This document shows, piece by piece, positions 1 through 10,614 of a stretch of 64,000 bases of DNA (its first letter is position 1; the number at the start of each line of letters is the position of its first letter). The stretch is from assembly GCA_963205335.1 (NCBI GenBank), contig CAUJIM010000096.1, forward strand, positions 1 through 64,000. The letters are read 5' to 3'. Both the position numbers and the translations under genes were made by a program. This stretch comes from Pseudomonadota bacterium. Its GTDB lineage: Bacteria > Pseudomonadota > Gammaproteobacteria > Burkholderiales > Burkholderiaceae_C. A model generated the notes under the pieces. It saw only the letters and a list, made by a program, of their open reading frames with translations. It searched no databases and had not been told where the DNA came from.

Positions 1-79
1 AGCCCGCGCGGCGCAGCTTGATGACCTGACGGCGCCGCTCTTGCCGCGCCTCAGGGCTGAGTTTTCTCATGTCGATCAT
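1..79 (-). CDS. IS630 family transposase, N-terminal fragment (runs off the window)
   Basis: The minus strand from ATG at 79 encodes 26 residues beginning MIDMRKLSPEARQERRRQ. This resembles the start of IS630-family transposases, where such a basic helix precedes the helix-turn-helix DNA-binding domain. A second in-frame ATG lies at 70. The catalytic DDE domain is outside the window, so completeness and activity cannot be judged. The element sits at the 5' end of a disrupted surface-protein gene. Confidence 0.72.
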   Translation of the reverse strand, partial: MIDMRKLSPEARQERRRQVIKLRRAG

Positions 80-139
80 TTCCATCAAGAATATCTGGGG
101 ACATGATGAATAATTTCAAGATGTTTGATTTCTAATTAA
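1..139 (-). mobile_element. 5' end of an IS630-family insertion sequence (partial)
   Basis: The left edge holds the start of a transposase reading leftwards out of the window, followed by about 60 bases of AT-rich terminal sequence. The inner boundary is inferred to lie in the TA-rich stretch at about 134-141, because the interrupted reading frame to the right has a stop at 137-139 and is open from 140. IS630/Tc1-type elements insert at TA dinucleotides, and TA steps are present at the proposed boundary. The terminal inverted repeat cannot be confirmed without the other end. Confidence 0.75.
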
Positions 140-3100
140 TACCAGTACCCCGGCGGCTACCCGAACGGCGCGGCCCTGACCAACAGCTCCAAGCCCGAAG
201 GGACGGTGGTGACGATGCGCGTCCGCGTGCGCAACTACACCGACCAGGAGCTGACCAGCGTCGCGATCGGCGACACCTTCCCGGCGGGCGGGCTGAAGGT
301 CGCCAACCCGGCCAACGCCTCGACCACCTGCGGCGGCGCGATCACCGCTGCGCCGGGGAGCACTTCGCTGGCGCTCAACGGCGGCAAGGTGCCGGCGCGC
401 GACGCGGGAACGAACACGCCGGGCATGTGCGAGGTGCAGGTCGACGTGGTCGGCCCCGCCGGCATCTACGACAACGTGGCGAACGTCAGCGCCAGCCAGA
501 CGATGGCCAACGGCGTGCCGCACAACCGCACGGCGGACACCAACACCGCGCGGCTGACGTATACCGGCGCGCTGGAAGCCACGAAGACCTTCATTCCCGG
601 CACCATGACGGCCGACGGCAAGGCCCAGGTGCGCATCCGCCTGACCAACAAGGACGCCGCGGCCACCCTGACCGGCGTGGGCGTGACCGACCCCCTGCCG
701 GCTGCGCCCAACGGCCTGGTGCTGGCCAACCCCACGGGGATGTACGCCACCTGCGGCGGCAGCCCGGTGGTCAGCGGCGCGGCGGGCGCCGCCGAGGCGA
801 AGCTGACGGGCGCCACCCTGCCGCCGGGCGGCTCGTGCGATTTCCTGTTCGACGTGGTCAACAGCGGCAACGGCGCGGGCGACTGGGTCAATGCCATCCC
901 CGTGGGCGGCGTCACGGCCAACGGCGGCATCCGCAACACCACGCCGGTCACCGCGACGCTCACGCGCAGCGGCGCGCAGATCCCGACGCTCTCCAAGAGC
1001 ATCAGTCCGTCCACCGTCGGGCCGGGTGAATCGGCACGCCTGACCATCCAGGTGACCAACGGCACCCAGGCGCTCACCGGCATGGGCGTGACCGACTATT
1101 TCACCGCCGATGGCACCGCGGGGGGTGCTCCCAACGGCATGAGGGTGGCCGCACCGGCCAATGCCAGCACCACCTGCCCGGCAGGCGTGGTCACCGCGGT
1201 CGAGGGAGCACCAGCGTGGCGCTCTCGGGCGCCAGCCTGGCCGCCAACGCCAGTTGTGTGGTCGAGGTCAACATCGCCAGCACCAACCCCGGATCGGTCG
1301 TCAACACGATTCCCAAGAATGCCATCGTGACCGACCAGGGCCAGACCAACAGCTCGACCTCGGCCTCGGCCACGCTGCAGACCGGCAAGAACGTGACGCT
1401 GCAAAAGCAGTTCACCCCGACGGTGATCACGGTGGGCCAGCGCTCGCGCCTGCGCATCAACTTCGTGAATTCGACGCCGGTGGTCGCGCCCCACTTCGCG
1501 CTGACCGACAACCTGCCCGCCGGCATGTTCGTGCCGCCGGGTCCCAACCTCGTGCAGACCTGCGGCCCGGCCACGGTGGTGGACGTCAGCGACAACACCA
1601 AGGTCAGGATTTCCGAAGGGACGCTCGCGGGCGCCGTCGGCGGGGTCAGCGCCTCGTGCTACGTGGAGCTCGACGTCGCGGCCAGCGCGGAGGGCGACTA
1701 CCTCAACAGCATCCCGGCCAAGAGCCTGACGGTGGACGGCAAGCAGGTCGACCACCCGGCGGTGGCCGACACCCTGCACGTGGCCAAGCCGCTGGTGCTG
1801 CACAAGGCCATCGACGGCAAGACGCTGGACGCGGGCAGCCCTGCGCCCTTCGCCACCGGCACCGCGGTGCGTGCGCCGGGTGCGCCGGCCCAGCTGACGC
1901 TGCGCATCACCAACCCCAACGCCAGTGGCCAGGTGACGCAGCTGGCGCTGCAGGACAGCCTGCCCACTGGCCTGGTGGTGGCGCCGACGCCGAATGCGGC
2001 GACCACCTGCGCCAGCGGCGTGGTGACGGCTGCGCCCTCGGGCACCTCGGTGCGCCTCACCGGGGCCACGCTGGCCGCGGGCGCGAGCTGCAACGTCACG
2101 GTGAACGTGCTCAGCAACAGCCCCGGCAGCTACGTCAACAGCATCGCCAGCGGCGCTGTCACGACCCAGGAGGGCGTGACCAACGGCGAGCCGACCCGTG
2201 CCGAGCTGGTGGTCAATGCGCCGCCCACGGTGGCCAAGCAGTTCGCGCCGGCGGTGATTCCGGCCAACGGCACCTCGCGCCTGAGCATCGTGCTGGGCAA
2301 CGGCAACGCCACGGCGCTCCCCCTGGCGCAGGCGCTGGTGGACAACCTGCCGCAGGCGCCGGGCTCCATGAAGGTGGCCTCGCCCGCCAATGTCACCAAG
2401 ACCTGCCCTGGCGCGGTGACGGCGGGGATCGGCGCCACCATGGTGACCTACGCCAGTGGCGCCACCATCCCGGCCGGGGGCTGCACGATCGAACTGGACG
2501 TGACCGCCAACCTGGCCGGCGACTACAACAACAACATCCCCGCGGGCGCGCTCAAGACCAATGCGGGCAGCAACGCCGACCCGGCCAACGCGCCGCTGAA
2601 GGTCTCGACCCAGGGCTTCATCTCGGGCAAGGTGTTCGCCGACAACAACGTCACGCCCAACGGCAGCTTCGAGCCGGGCACCGACACGCCGCTGGCCGGG
2701 GTGGCGCTGGAGCTGCGCTCGGGCGGCAGTTGCGCCGGGGCGCTGCTCGCGACGGCCACGACCGATGCGCTGGGCAACTACCTGTTCGCCGAGCTGGCGG
2801 CCGGCACCTACTCGGTCTGCGAGCCGGCGCAGCCGGCCGGCACGATCAACGGCATCCCCACGGCGGGCAGCATCCAGCCGGTCGCCGGCAGCACCGGCAC
2901 CCCGGGCGCCGCCAGCAACCCGACGGCGACGACCAGCCAGATCACCGGCATCGTGCTGAACGCCGCGGGCACGGGCGAGGTGAGCGGCTCGGTGAACAAC
3001 CACTTCGCCGAGGTGCCGACATCGAGCATCGGCGGCAGGGTGTTCCTCGACCAGAACAACGACGGTCTGATCGGCGGCGCGGACAGCGGCATCGCCGGCC

Positions 3101-6036
3101 AGCCCGTCGAGCTGCTCGACGCCGGCGGCGCCGTGGTCCGCAGCACGACCACCGACGCCGACGGCAACTACCGCTTCGACGGCCTGCCGCCCGGCAGCTA
3201 CTCGGTGCGCCAGCCGGGCCAGCCCGACGGCACGTCCAACGGCAAGGCCACGGGAGGCGCGGTGGCGCACGGCGGCACCGCCGGGACGGGTAGCAACCCG
3301 TCGGCCACGTCCAGCCTGATCGCCAGCATCGTGCTGCCGCCCGGCACGCAGGCGCTGGGCAACAACTTCGGCGAGGTGCCCAACAACCGCAGCATCAGCG
3401 GCTCGGTGTTCCTGGACCACGACAACAACGGCGTGGCCAACGGCAGCGACAAGGGCATCGGCGGCCAGAAGATCACGCTCAATGGCGTCGACGTGAACGG
3501 CAACCCGGTCACGCGCGAGACGACCACCAAGCCGGATGGCAGCTACCGCTTCGACAACCTGCCCGAGGGCAGCTACGCCCTGGTGCAGCCGGGCCAGCCC
3601 GACGGCACGGGCAACGGCGCGCCGCAGGCCGGCACCACGGGGGGCACGGCCAGCAACCCGACGGCCACCAGCAGCCAGATCACCGGCATCAACCTGACCG
3701 GTGCGAACACGGTCTCGGCGAACAACAATTTCCCCGAGCAGCCGGGCCCCGCGCCCGACCTGAAGCTGGTGAAGGTCTCGCTGACCGACATGCTGGCAGC
3801 GGGTTCGAGCGTGCCGGGCAGCTTCACGCTGACGCCGAGCAACATCGGCAGCGTCGCGACCTCGGGCGAGATTACCGTCAGCGACGACTTGCCCGCCGGC
3901 ATGAGCCTGGCGGCACCGGCCGCCGGCGCGGGCTGGACCTGCCCGGCCCCGGCCGGTGCCACCAGCGTCACCTGCACCAGCAGCGCCGTGATCGCGGCGG
4001 GTGCGGCCGGCACGCCGATCACCCTCAAGGTGCTGGTCGCCGCGGCGCAGGACGGCCACGTGCTGACCAATACCGCCAGGGTCTCCGGCGGCGGCGAGCC
4101 CGAGGGCTTCGTCGGCCCCGAAAACCAGGGCAGCGCGCAGGTCTCGGTGACGCAGGGCGCGAAGGTCGGCGGCACGGTATGGCGCGACGCCAACCACGAC
4201 CGCCGGCTCGACCCCGGCGAGCCGACGGTGCCGGGCATCGTGGTCGAGCTCCTGCGCGGCGGCGTGGTGCTGGCCAGCGCGACGACCGATGCCAACGGCC
4301 GGTATGAATTTTCCGGCCTGCCGCCGGGCAGCGGCTACGAGCTGCGCTTCCGCGACGAGCGCACCGGCACGGTGTACGCCGGCAGCGTGACCAACGAGCA
4401 GGGCCTGCCGGGCACGGCCGGCGTGCGCGACTCGGCGGACGCGAACCCCGGCAGCAATGCGGGCAATCCGGCGGGCGCCACGGTCCAGGGCGGCGTGCTC
4501 AAGGGCATGACGCTGCTGCCCGGCGACAACATCGTGCAGCAGAGCCTGCCGCTCGATCCCAGCGGCGTGGTCTACGACGCCGTCACGCGCCAGCCGGTGG
4601 CCGGCGCCGTCGTCACGATCGGCGGCCCGCCCGGGTTCGACCCCGCGGTGCACCTGGCCGGCGGCCAGGCGGCGCAGACCACCGGAGCGGATGGCTACTA
4701 CCAGTTCTGGCTGCTGCCGGGCGCGCCCGCGGGCAGCTACACGCTGCAGGTGACCCCGCCGGGCGGCTACCTGCCGGGCCCGTCGGCCATGATTCCCGCG
4801 TGCGCGCCATCCCTGCTGGACGTGAGCGCCGGCGCCCACGATCCCGAGCTGATCCAGGCGGGCAACGGCGCCCCCGCGGCCGGCGTGCCGCGGCACGACC
4901 CCGCCGCGTGCGTCGGCGGGACCGGTCCGGCCACTACGCAGTACTACTTCGGCTTCAACATCAATCCGGCCGTGTCGCACCACGTGGTGAACAACCACAT
5001 CCCGATCGATCCGGTGCTGGGCGGCGCGATCGCGATGACCAAGACCTCGCCCAAGGTGAACGTCAACAAGGGCGAGCTGGTGCCCTACACGGTGACGGCG
5101 ACCAACACGCTGGCCGCGGTGCTGTCCAACGTCAACGTGCAGGACCAGATCCCGCCGGGCTTCCGCTACCGGCTCGGCTCGGCCACCTACAACGCGCTGC
5201 CGCTGGAGCCGCAGGTCAGCGGCCGGCTGCTGCAGTGGCCCGGCCAGACCTTCGCGCCGGGCGAGAAGAAGACCTTCCAGCTGCTGCTGGTGGTGGGCGC
5301 CGGCGTGGGCGAGGGCGAGTACGTCAACCAGGCGTGGGCGCTCAACAACGTGGTCAACGAGCGCATCTCCAACGTCGCCAGCGCGACGGTGCGCGTGGTG
5401 CCCGATCCGCTGTTCGACTGCTCCGACATCATCGGCACGGTGTTCGACGACAAGAACGCCAACGGCTACCAGGACCAGGGCGAGCGCGGCATACCCAACG
5501 TGCGCGTGGTGACGGTGCGCGGCCTGCTGGTGACGACCGATGCCGAGGGGCGCTTCCACGTCGCCTGCGCCGACATACCGCAGGCCGACCACGGCAGCAA
5601 CTTCGTGATGAAGCTCGACGAGCGCACGCTGCCCTCGGGCTTCCGCCTGACGACGGAGAACCCGCGCGACGTGCGCGTGACCCGCGGCAAGATGGTCAAG
5701 CTCAACTTCGGCGCCACGGTGCACAAGGTGCTGCGCCTGGAGGTCGATGCGCGTGCCTTCGCCGGGGGCGGCGACGCCCTCGCGCCCGAATGGGACGGCA
5801 GGCTGCCGTCGCTGGCGCGGCAGCTGGCCGAGCGCCCCAGCGTCCTGCGCATCGCCTACCGCATGGCCGGGGCCGATGAGCAGGCGCTCGCGGACCGGAG
5901 GCTGAAGGCCCTGGGCGAGCGCATGCGCGCCGCCTACGAGGCGCAGGCACGAGAACGAGGGGAGGACGGCGCAACACGCCTGGTGATCGAGACGGAGTCC
6001 TTTGTCGTCCAGCAGGCCAAGAGGGGTGCCCAATGA
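140..6036 (+). pseudogene. Large DUF11 / SdrD-B-like repeat surface protein, 5'-truncated by IS630 and frameshifted
   Basis: About 1960 codons of a secreted or surface repeat protein remain. The first half is a chain of DUF11-like modules (about 120 residues each, recurring DNLPAG, NASTTC, and NSIP segments). The second half has about five SdrD-B/Cna-B-like modules (recurring G.VF.D.N.DG, TDA.GNYRF, and LPPGSYSV) separated by a recurring QPDGT-NG-SNPTATSSQITGI linker, then a further DUF11 segment near 5020-5400. Such proteins are usually long extracellular stalks. No start codon or signal peptide survives, because the IS630 end abuts codon 140-142. The frame also shifts at 1204-1206: reading is in frame 2 before and frame 1 after, and restoring one G in the GGG run recovers the expected EGSTSVALSG. 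The gene ends four bases inside the next start codon, indicating translational coupling to the OmpA-type partner. Confidence 0.85.
3211..3608 (+). repeat. 23-bp exact direct repeats inside the surface-protein gene (3211-3233 and 3586-3608)
   Basis: The sequence coding for the QPGQPDGT linker motif is identical over 23 bases at both positions, one at the corresponding place in each of two consecutive SdrD-B modules. The flanking codons (LPPGSYSV against LPEGSYAL) are similar but not identical. Such exact repeats can support module gain or loss by recombination. Confidence 0.8.
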
Positions 6037-9000
6037 AACACGTCAAGATGTACGCGGTAGCACCCATCAATGGCCGCGAGCGGCGGGTGCGTTCCACGCT
6101 GGCGCTGGCGGTGCTGCTGGCCCTGGGCGGTACTGCCTGGGCGCAGCCCGACGCCGCGGCGGCGCATGCGGCCGATGCCAAGGGCAAGCGCATCGACAAC
6201 GCCAGCCGGGTGGTCGTCGGCATGCCGCCACCGGCGGAAGCGCAGCCCCAGGGCTTTGCGTATGCGCTGCCCTCGGGCCTGAGCCGCGAGGAGGCGCAGG
6301 CCATGCGCGCCGCGCAGGCGCAATTGCCTCAGGCGCCGGCGCGGCAGACCGAGACCCTGAGCGAGGCCGATGCCTCGGGCGCCCTGTTCGAATCGGGCCG
6401 GGCCGAGCTGCTGCCGGCCTCGCGCCAGCGGCTCGATGCGCTCGCGGCACGGATCAAGGGCAAGCAGGGCCTGCGGATTGCGGTGGTCGGCCATGCCGAC
6501 AGCCAGCGCATGAACGCGGCCACTCGCCGTCTGTTCACCGACAACCAGGGCCTGTCGGAAGCGCGCGCCCTGGCGGTGGGGCAGTACCTGCGCCAGGCGC
6601 TCGGCCTGCCGGCGAACGCCGTGGCCGTGGGCGGCGAGGGCGACACCCGGCCCGTGGCGAGCAACGCGACGCCGGAGGGCATGGCGCGCAACCGCCGTGT
6701 CGAGGTCCGGTTGTGGTGGGACGAGGCCGTGGCCGCGCCGGCGCCGGCATCCGCTGCCGCGCCTGCCACGCCCGCGCCGCCCTGCGGCCCGGTCGGCCAG
6801 GCCAGCGACCTGCCGTTTCGCGTCACCGTCGATGGCGAGGACATGAGCGGCGCCGAGGTTAACGAGGCCGACCGCCAGCGCTGCGTCGACGTGGCGCTCG
6901 AGCGCGCCGACATCCAGATCAAGTACGACGACCTGGCTGCCAGGCCCGCCCTCAACGTCTGGACCACCCGGGACCTGACCCTGCGCGGCCAGGAAGTGGC
7001 GCTGCGCGGCTGGACCAACTACGCCGCCTGGATCGCGCGCGCCGAGGTGCGCATCTTCCCCAAGGGCGCCGCGACCGACGGCAAGCCGCTGGCGACGCTG
7101 CCGCTGCAGTGGCAGCAGGAGGCGCGCTGGAAGGTGCCGGTGCAGGGCCAGGAGGAATACGTCTACCTGCTGCGCGTCTACGACGCGCAGGGCCGCTTCG
7201 ACGAGACCGCTACCAAGCAGCTCAACGTCGCGACGCGCGAGCGCCCGCTGAACGACCTGGACAAGCCCGGGCGCGAGGCGCTCACGGGCTGGGGCGAGAA
7301 CGCGCTGCACGTCAGCAACATCCCGGTGCGCGGGGGCACCATCACGGTGAGCGGCAGCGGCATCAAGGTGGGCGAGAAGGTCAGCGTGCTGGGCCTGCCG
7401 ATCCCCGTGGACGAGCAGGGCCGCTTCGTCGCGCGCCAGATCCTGGCGACCGGCCCGCACGGCGTGGACGTGAGCGTGACCGGCACCGACGGCCGCACGG
7501 CGACCTTCCGGCGCAACGTCTCGATCCCGGACGGCGACTGGTTCTACATCGCCGTCGGCGACCTGACCGTGGGGCGCAACCGCACCATCGGCCCGGCGGA
7601 GCTGGTGACCAGCGACCTGCAGCACTACCGCAACGAGACCTACGTGGACGGGCGCGGCGCCTTCTACCTCAAGGGCAAGATCAAGGGCGAGTGGCTGCTC
7701 ACCGCGGCGGCCGACACGCGCGAGCAGCCGCTCAAGGACCTGTTCAGCAACTTCGCCGCCAAGGACCCGCGCTACCTGCTGCGCCGCATCGACCCCGATG
7801 TCTACTACCCCGTGTACGGCGACGACAGCACCACGGTGGACGACGCGCCGACGCAGGGCAAGTTCTACGTGCGCCTCGAGAAAGGCGACTCGCGCGTGAT
7901 GTGGGGCAACTTCCAGACGCAGTGGAGCGGGTCGGAGCTGATCCAGTACTCGCGCGGCCTGTACGGCGCCAACGCGCGCTGGCGTTCCGAGGACGCGACC
8001 TCGTTCGGCGAGCGCCGCAGCGGCGTGGACGCGTTCGCCGCCGACCCGGGCACCATGGGCGCGCGCGAGGAATTCCGCGGCACCGGCGGCTCGCTCTACT
8101 ACATGCGCCACCAGGACGTGACGGTGGGCTCCGAGCGCCTGTGGATCGAGGTGCGCGACCGCGATTCCGGCATGGTGCTGGAGCGCCGCCTGCTCGTGCC
8201 GGGGCAGGACTACGAGCTCAACTACCTGCAGGGGCGCATCCTGCTGGCGCAGCCCCTGCCTTCCACCGCGGGCGCGGGCGGGCTGATCTACACCAGCGCG
8301 CTGGCGGGCAACCCGCTGCACCTGGTGGCGACCTATGAATTCGTGCCCGGGCTCACCGAGGTCGACTCCATGGCCTACGGCGTGCGCGGCAGCCACTGGC
8401 TGAACGACCACGTGCGCGTCGGCGGCACGGCCTATCGCCAGGGCGAAGGCGCGGCGCGCCAGACGCTGCAGGGCGTCGACGTGACCGTGCGCGTGGCCCC
8501 CGGCACGCAGATCAAGGCCGAGGTCGCGCGCTCGCAGGGCGTGGGCGACACCAGCATCGGCAGCTCGGTCGATGGCGGCTACGCCTTCAACCCCATCGCC
8601 GGCGCCTCCAGCGACACGGCCTGGGCCAAGCGGGTCGAGGCCTCCGTCGACCTGGCGGAAGTGACCGAGGGCCACAAGGGCGTGATCAGCGGCTACGTGC
8701 AGGACCGGGACCGGGGCTTTTCCGCGCCGGGCCAGATCGCCTACAACGGCGAGGCCGTGCGCCAGGCGGGCGCCAGGGCCGAGGTGCCGCTGACCGACAG
8801 CACCACGCTCAAGGCCAAGGCCGACCAGCGCCGCGGCGACATCCAGGACGCGAGCAACGTGGAGCTGGCGGTGCGCCGGCAGCTCGACGCCGAGTGGGGC
8901 GTCGCCGTGGGTGTGCGCCACGACAAGCGCACCCTCGCCGCGCCCAATGCCAGCCCCTACCTGTCGCAGCAGGGCGGGCGCACCGACGTGCAGTTGCGCG

Positions 9001-10235
9001 CCGAGTACGCTCCGCTCAAGGACGGCGGCCAGCCCGGCGAGAAGGAGGACTGGTCGCTCTACGGCTTCGTGCAGGGCACGGCCCAGCGCAGCGGCGAGCG
9101 CGATGCCAACAACCGCGCCGGCCTGGGCGGCGCCTGGCGCGCCAACGACCGCCTCACGCTCAATGCCGAGGCCTCGGGCGGCAACCTGGGCGCCGGAGGC
9201 ATGCTGGGCGCGGACTGGCGCGTGAACGACCGCAGCAACGCCTACCTGAACTACCGCCTGGAGAGCGAGAACCCCGACACCAACTTCCGCGGGCGCTACG
9301 GCAGCTGGGTCACGGGCAGCAACTACCGGCTGAACGACACCACGCGCCTGTTCGGCGAGGTCCGCAGCACCGACGGCGCGGGTTCGCAGAGCCTGGTGCA
9401 GGCGTTCGGCGTCGACCTGGCGCCGAACGACCGCTGGACCTTCGGCTCCAAGGTCGAGTTCGGCACCATCAGCGACGTGCTGGGCGGCGATTTCGACCGC
9501 AAGGCCGTGGGCTTCTCGACCAGCTACAAGCGCGACGGCATCAGGTACGCCGGGGCGCTGGAGCTGCGCCGCGACCGCGACACCGCCGGTCAGACGCGCG
9601 ACACCTGGCTCATGCGCAACACCTATGGCCAGCAGCTCACGCCGGCGTGGCGCCTGCTGGGCAAGTTCAACATCTCGCGCAGCAGCAATTCCAACGGCGC
9701 GTTCTACGACGGCAATTTCCACGAGGCGGTGATCGGCGCGGCCTACCGGCCCGTGGACAACGACCGCTGGAACACGCTGGTCAAGCTGACCAGCTATTAC
9801 GACATGCCCACGGCCGGGCAGGTCGACCCCTACGGCCGGATCGCCGATTACTCGCAGAAGAGCACGGTGTTCGCCATCGACACCATCTGGGACGTCAGGC
9901 CCTGGCTCTCGCTCGGCTTCAAGTACGGCGTGCGCGTGGGCAAGCTGCGCATGAACAAGACCAGCGGCCCCTGGTTCTCCAGCCGCGCCGACCTGCTGGT
10001 GCTGCGCGCCGACTGGCACTGGGTGCACGAGTGGGACATCGTGACCGAGTTGCGCAACCTGCGCGCGCAGGAAGCGCGCGATGCGCGTGCCGGCGCGCTC
10101 ATCGGCGTGTACCGGCACGTGGACAAGCACCTGAAGATCGGCGTGGGCTACAACTTCACCAATTACTCGGACGACCTGACGGACCTGTCCTACCGCAGCC
10201 GCGGCTGGTTCCTCAACGTGCTGAGCACCTTCTGA
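6033..10235 (+). CDS. OmpA-domain outer-membrane beta-barrel protein (1400 aa)
   Basis: Predicted to be exported to the outer membrane. Residues 1-37 form a signal peptide: a basic start, a hydrophobic LALAVLLALGG stretch, and a GTAWAQ cleavage region. Residues about 105-215 are an OmpA/MotB-type peptidoglycan-binding domain, with LFESGRAELLPASR, VVGHADSQR, LSEARALAVGQYL and NRRVEV. After an Ala/Pro linker come about 300 residues of probable beta-sandwich, then a long region rich in alternating aromatic strands that ends in ...WFLNVLSTF. The terminal Phe is typical of outer-membrane barrels. ATG overlaps the TGA of the upstream DUF11/SdrD gene (ATGA), so the two form a coupled pair; I infer the barrel anchors or exports the stalk protein. 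The exact role is unknown. This gene is intact although its partner is broken. Confidence 0.8.
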   Translation: MKHVKMYAVAPINGRERRVRSTLALAVLLALGGTAWAQPDAAAAHAADAKGKRIDNASRVVVGMPPPAEAQPQGFAYALPSGLSREEAQAMRAAQAQLPQAPARQTETLSEADASGALFESGRAELLPASRQRLDALAARIKGKQGLRIAVVGHADSQRMNAATRRLFTDNQGLSEARALAVGQYLRQALGLPANAVAVGGEGDTRPVASNATPEGMARNRRVEVRLWWDEAVAAPAPASAAAPATPAPPCGPVGQASDLPFRVTVDGEDMSGAEVNEADRQRCVDVALERADIQIKYDDLAARPALNVWTTRDLTLRGQEVALRGWTNYAAWIARAEVRIFPKGAATDGKPLATLPLQWQQEARWKVPVQGQEEYVYLLRVYDAQGRFDETATKQLNVATRERPLNDLDKPGREALTGWGENALHVSNIPVRGGTITVSGSGIKVGEKVSVLGLPIPVDEQGRFVARQILATGPHGVDVSVTGTDGRTATFRRNVSIPDGDWFYIAVGDLTVGRNRTIGPAELVTSDLQHYRNETYVDGRGAFYLKGKIKGEWLLTAAADTREQPLKDLFSNFAAKDPRYLLRRIDPDVYYPVYGDDSTTVDDAPTQGKFYVRLEKGDSRVMWGNFQTQWSGSELIQYSRGLYGANARWRSEDATSFGERRSGVDAFAADPGTMGAREEFRGTGGSLYYMRHQDVTVGSERLWIEVRDRDSGMVLERRLLVPGQDYELNYLQGRILLAQPLPSTAGAGGLIYTSALAGNPLHLVATYEFVPGLTEVDSMAYGVRGSHWLNDHVRVGGTAYRQGEGAARQTLQGVDVTVRVAPGTQIKAEVARSQGVGDTSIGSSVDGGYAFNPIAGASSDTAWAKRVEASVDLAEVTEGHKGVISGYVQDRDRGFSAPGQIAYNGEAVRQAGARAEVPLTDSTTLKAKADQRRGDIQDASNVELAVRRQLDAEWGVAVGVRHDKRTLAAPNASPYLSQQGGRTDVQLRAEYAPLKDGGQPGEKEDWSLYGFVQGTAQRSGERDANNRAGLGGAWRANDRLTLNAEASGGNLGAGGMLGADWRVNDRSNAYLNYRLESENPDTNFRGRYGSWVTGSNYRLNDTTRLFGEVRSTDGAGSQSLVQAFGVDLAPNDRWTFGSKVEFGTISDVLGGDFDRKAVGFSTSYKRDGIRYAGALELRRDRDTAGQTRDTWLMRNTYGQQLTPAWRLLGKFNISRSSNSNGAFYDGNFHEAVIGAAYRPVDNDRWNTLVKLTSYYDMPTAGQVDPYGRIADYSQKSTVFAIDTIWDVRPWLSLGFKYGVRVGKLRMNKTSGPWFSSRADLLVLRADWHWVHEWDIVTELRNLRAQEARDARAGALIGVYRHVDKHLKIGVGYNFTNYSDDLTDLSYRSRGWFLNVLSTF

Positions 10236-10237
10236 CG

Positions 10238-10254
10238 GGGCGGCGCCACCGCCC
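10238..10254. terminator. Short GC hairpin between convergent genes (weak terminator candidate)
   Basis: GGGCGG and CCGCCC pair around a 5-base loop in the 22-bp gap between the OmpA-type gene and the convergent small exported protein. There is no T-run, so intrinsic termination is uncertain. Confidence 0.3.
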
Positions 10255-10257
10255 GCG

Positions 10258-10614
10258 TCAGCGGGTGACGGTGTAGCTGTCCACCTGCTCGCGCAGGATG
10301 CCGCCGCCCTCGACCGAGCCGCTGACGATGGCCCCGGAGCCCATGCGCGCGCGGCAGTCGGCCTGGTCTTGCGGCGTCTTGAAGACCTCGCAGCGTGCCA
10401 GCGCGTTGCGCTCGTAGGTGGCGGCGTCGGCGCTGGTCAGGGCTCCGGCGCGCGCGGCCTGCGCGGCGGCGCCCACCTCCCGCACGCAGGCGGCCCGGCT
10501 GGCGGCGGGCTCGCCGGCGCACGCGGCGTTGGCCGCGGGCGTGGCCGCCTGCACCGAGGCGCCGGCGCACAGCAGGGCGGCGGCGATGAAAAGCGGATGG
10601 CGCGACAGTGTCAT
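10258..10614 (-). CDS. Small exported protein of unknown function (118 aa)
   Basis: Not assigned to a named family. Residues 1-23 form a clear Sec signal peptide (basic MTLSRH start, hydrophobic LFIAAALLCAGA core, SVQAA cleavage site). The mature part of about 95 residues is Ala-rich and has four cysteines (in NAACAG, AACVRE, ARCEVF and ADCRARM), which suggests two disulfides in the periplasm. It ends with a GSGAIVSGSVEGGG segment and a short polar tail. It is transcribed alone, convergent with the OmpA-type gene. I have seen similar short Cys-containing exported proteins in Burkholderiales, but I cannot name a function. Confidence 0.7.
   Translation of the reverse strand: MTLSRHPLFIAAALLCAGASVQAATPAANAACAGEPAASRAACVREVGAAAQAARAGALTSADAATYERNALARCEVFKTPQDQADCRARMGSGAIVSGSVEGGGILREQVDSYTVTR

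Noticed and set aside
2600-3720. CRISPR-like periodic repeats in the surface-protein gene
   Set aside because: The repeats are degenerate protein modules about 360 bp apart with no short, uniform spacers.
1096-6033. A 1645-codon open frame on the minus strand opposite the DUF11/SdrD gene
   Set aside because: It is antisense to a clear repeat protein, is rich in Arg, His, Ala and Gly with no recognisable domain, and arises from GC-biased third positions.
5934-10130. A 1398-codon open frame on the minus strand opposite the OmpA-barrel gene
   Set aside because: Same reason: low-complexity composition and no domain, while the plus strand carries a signal peptide, OmpA motifs and a barrel end.
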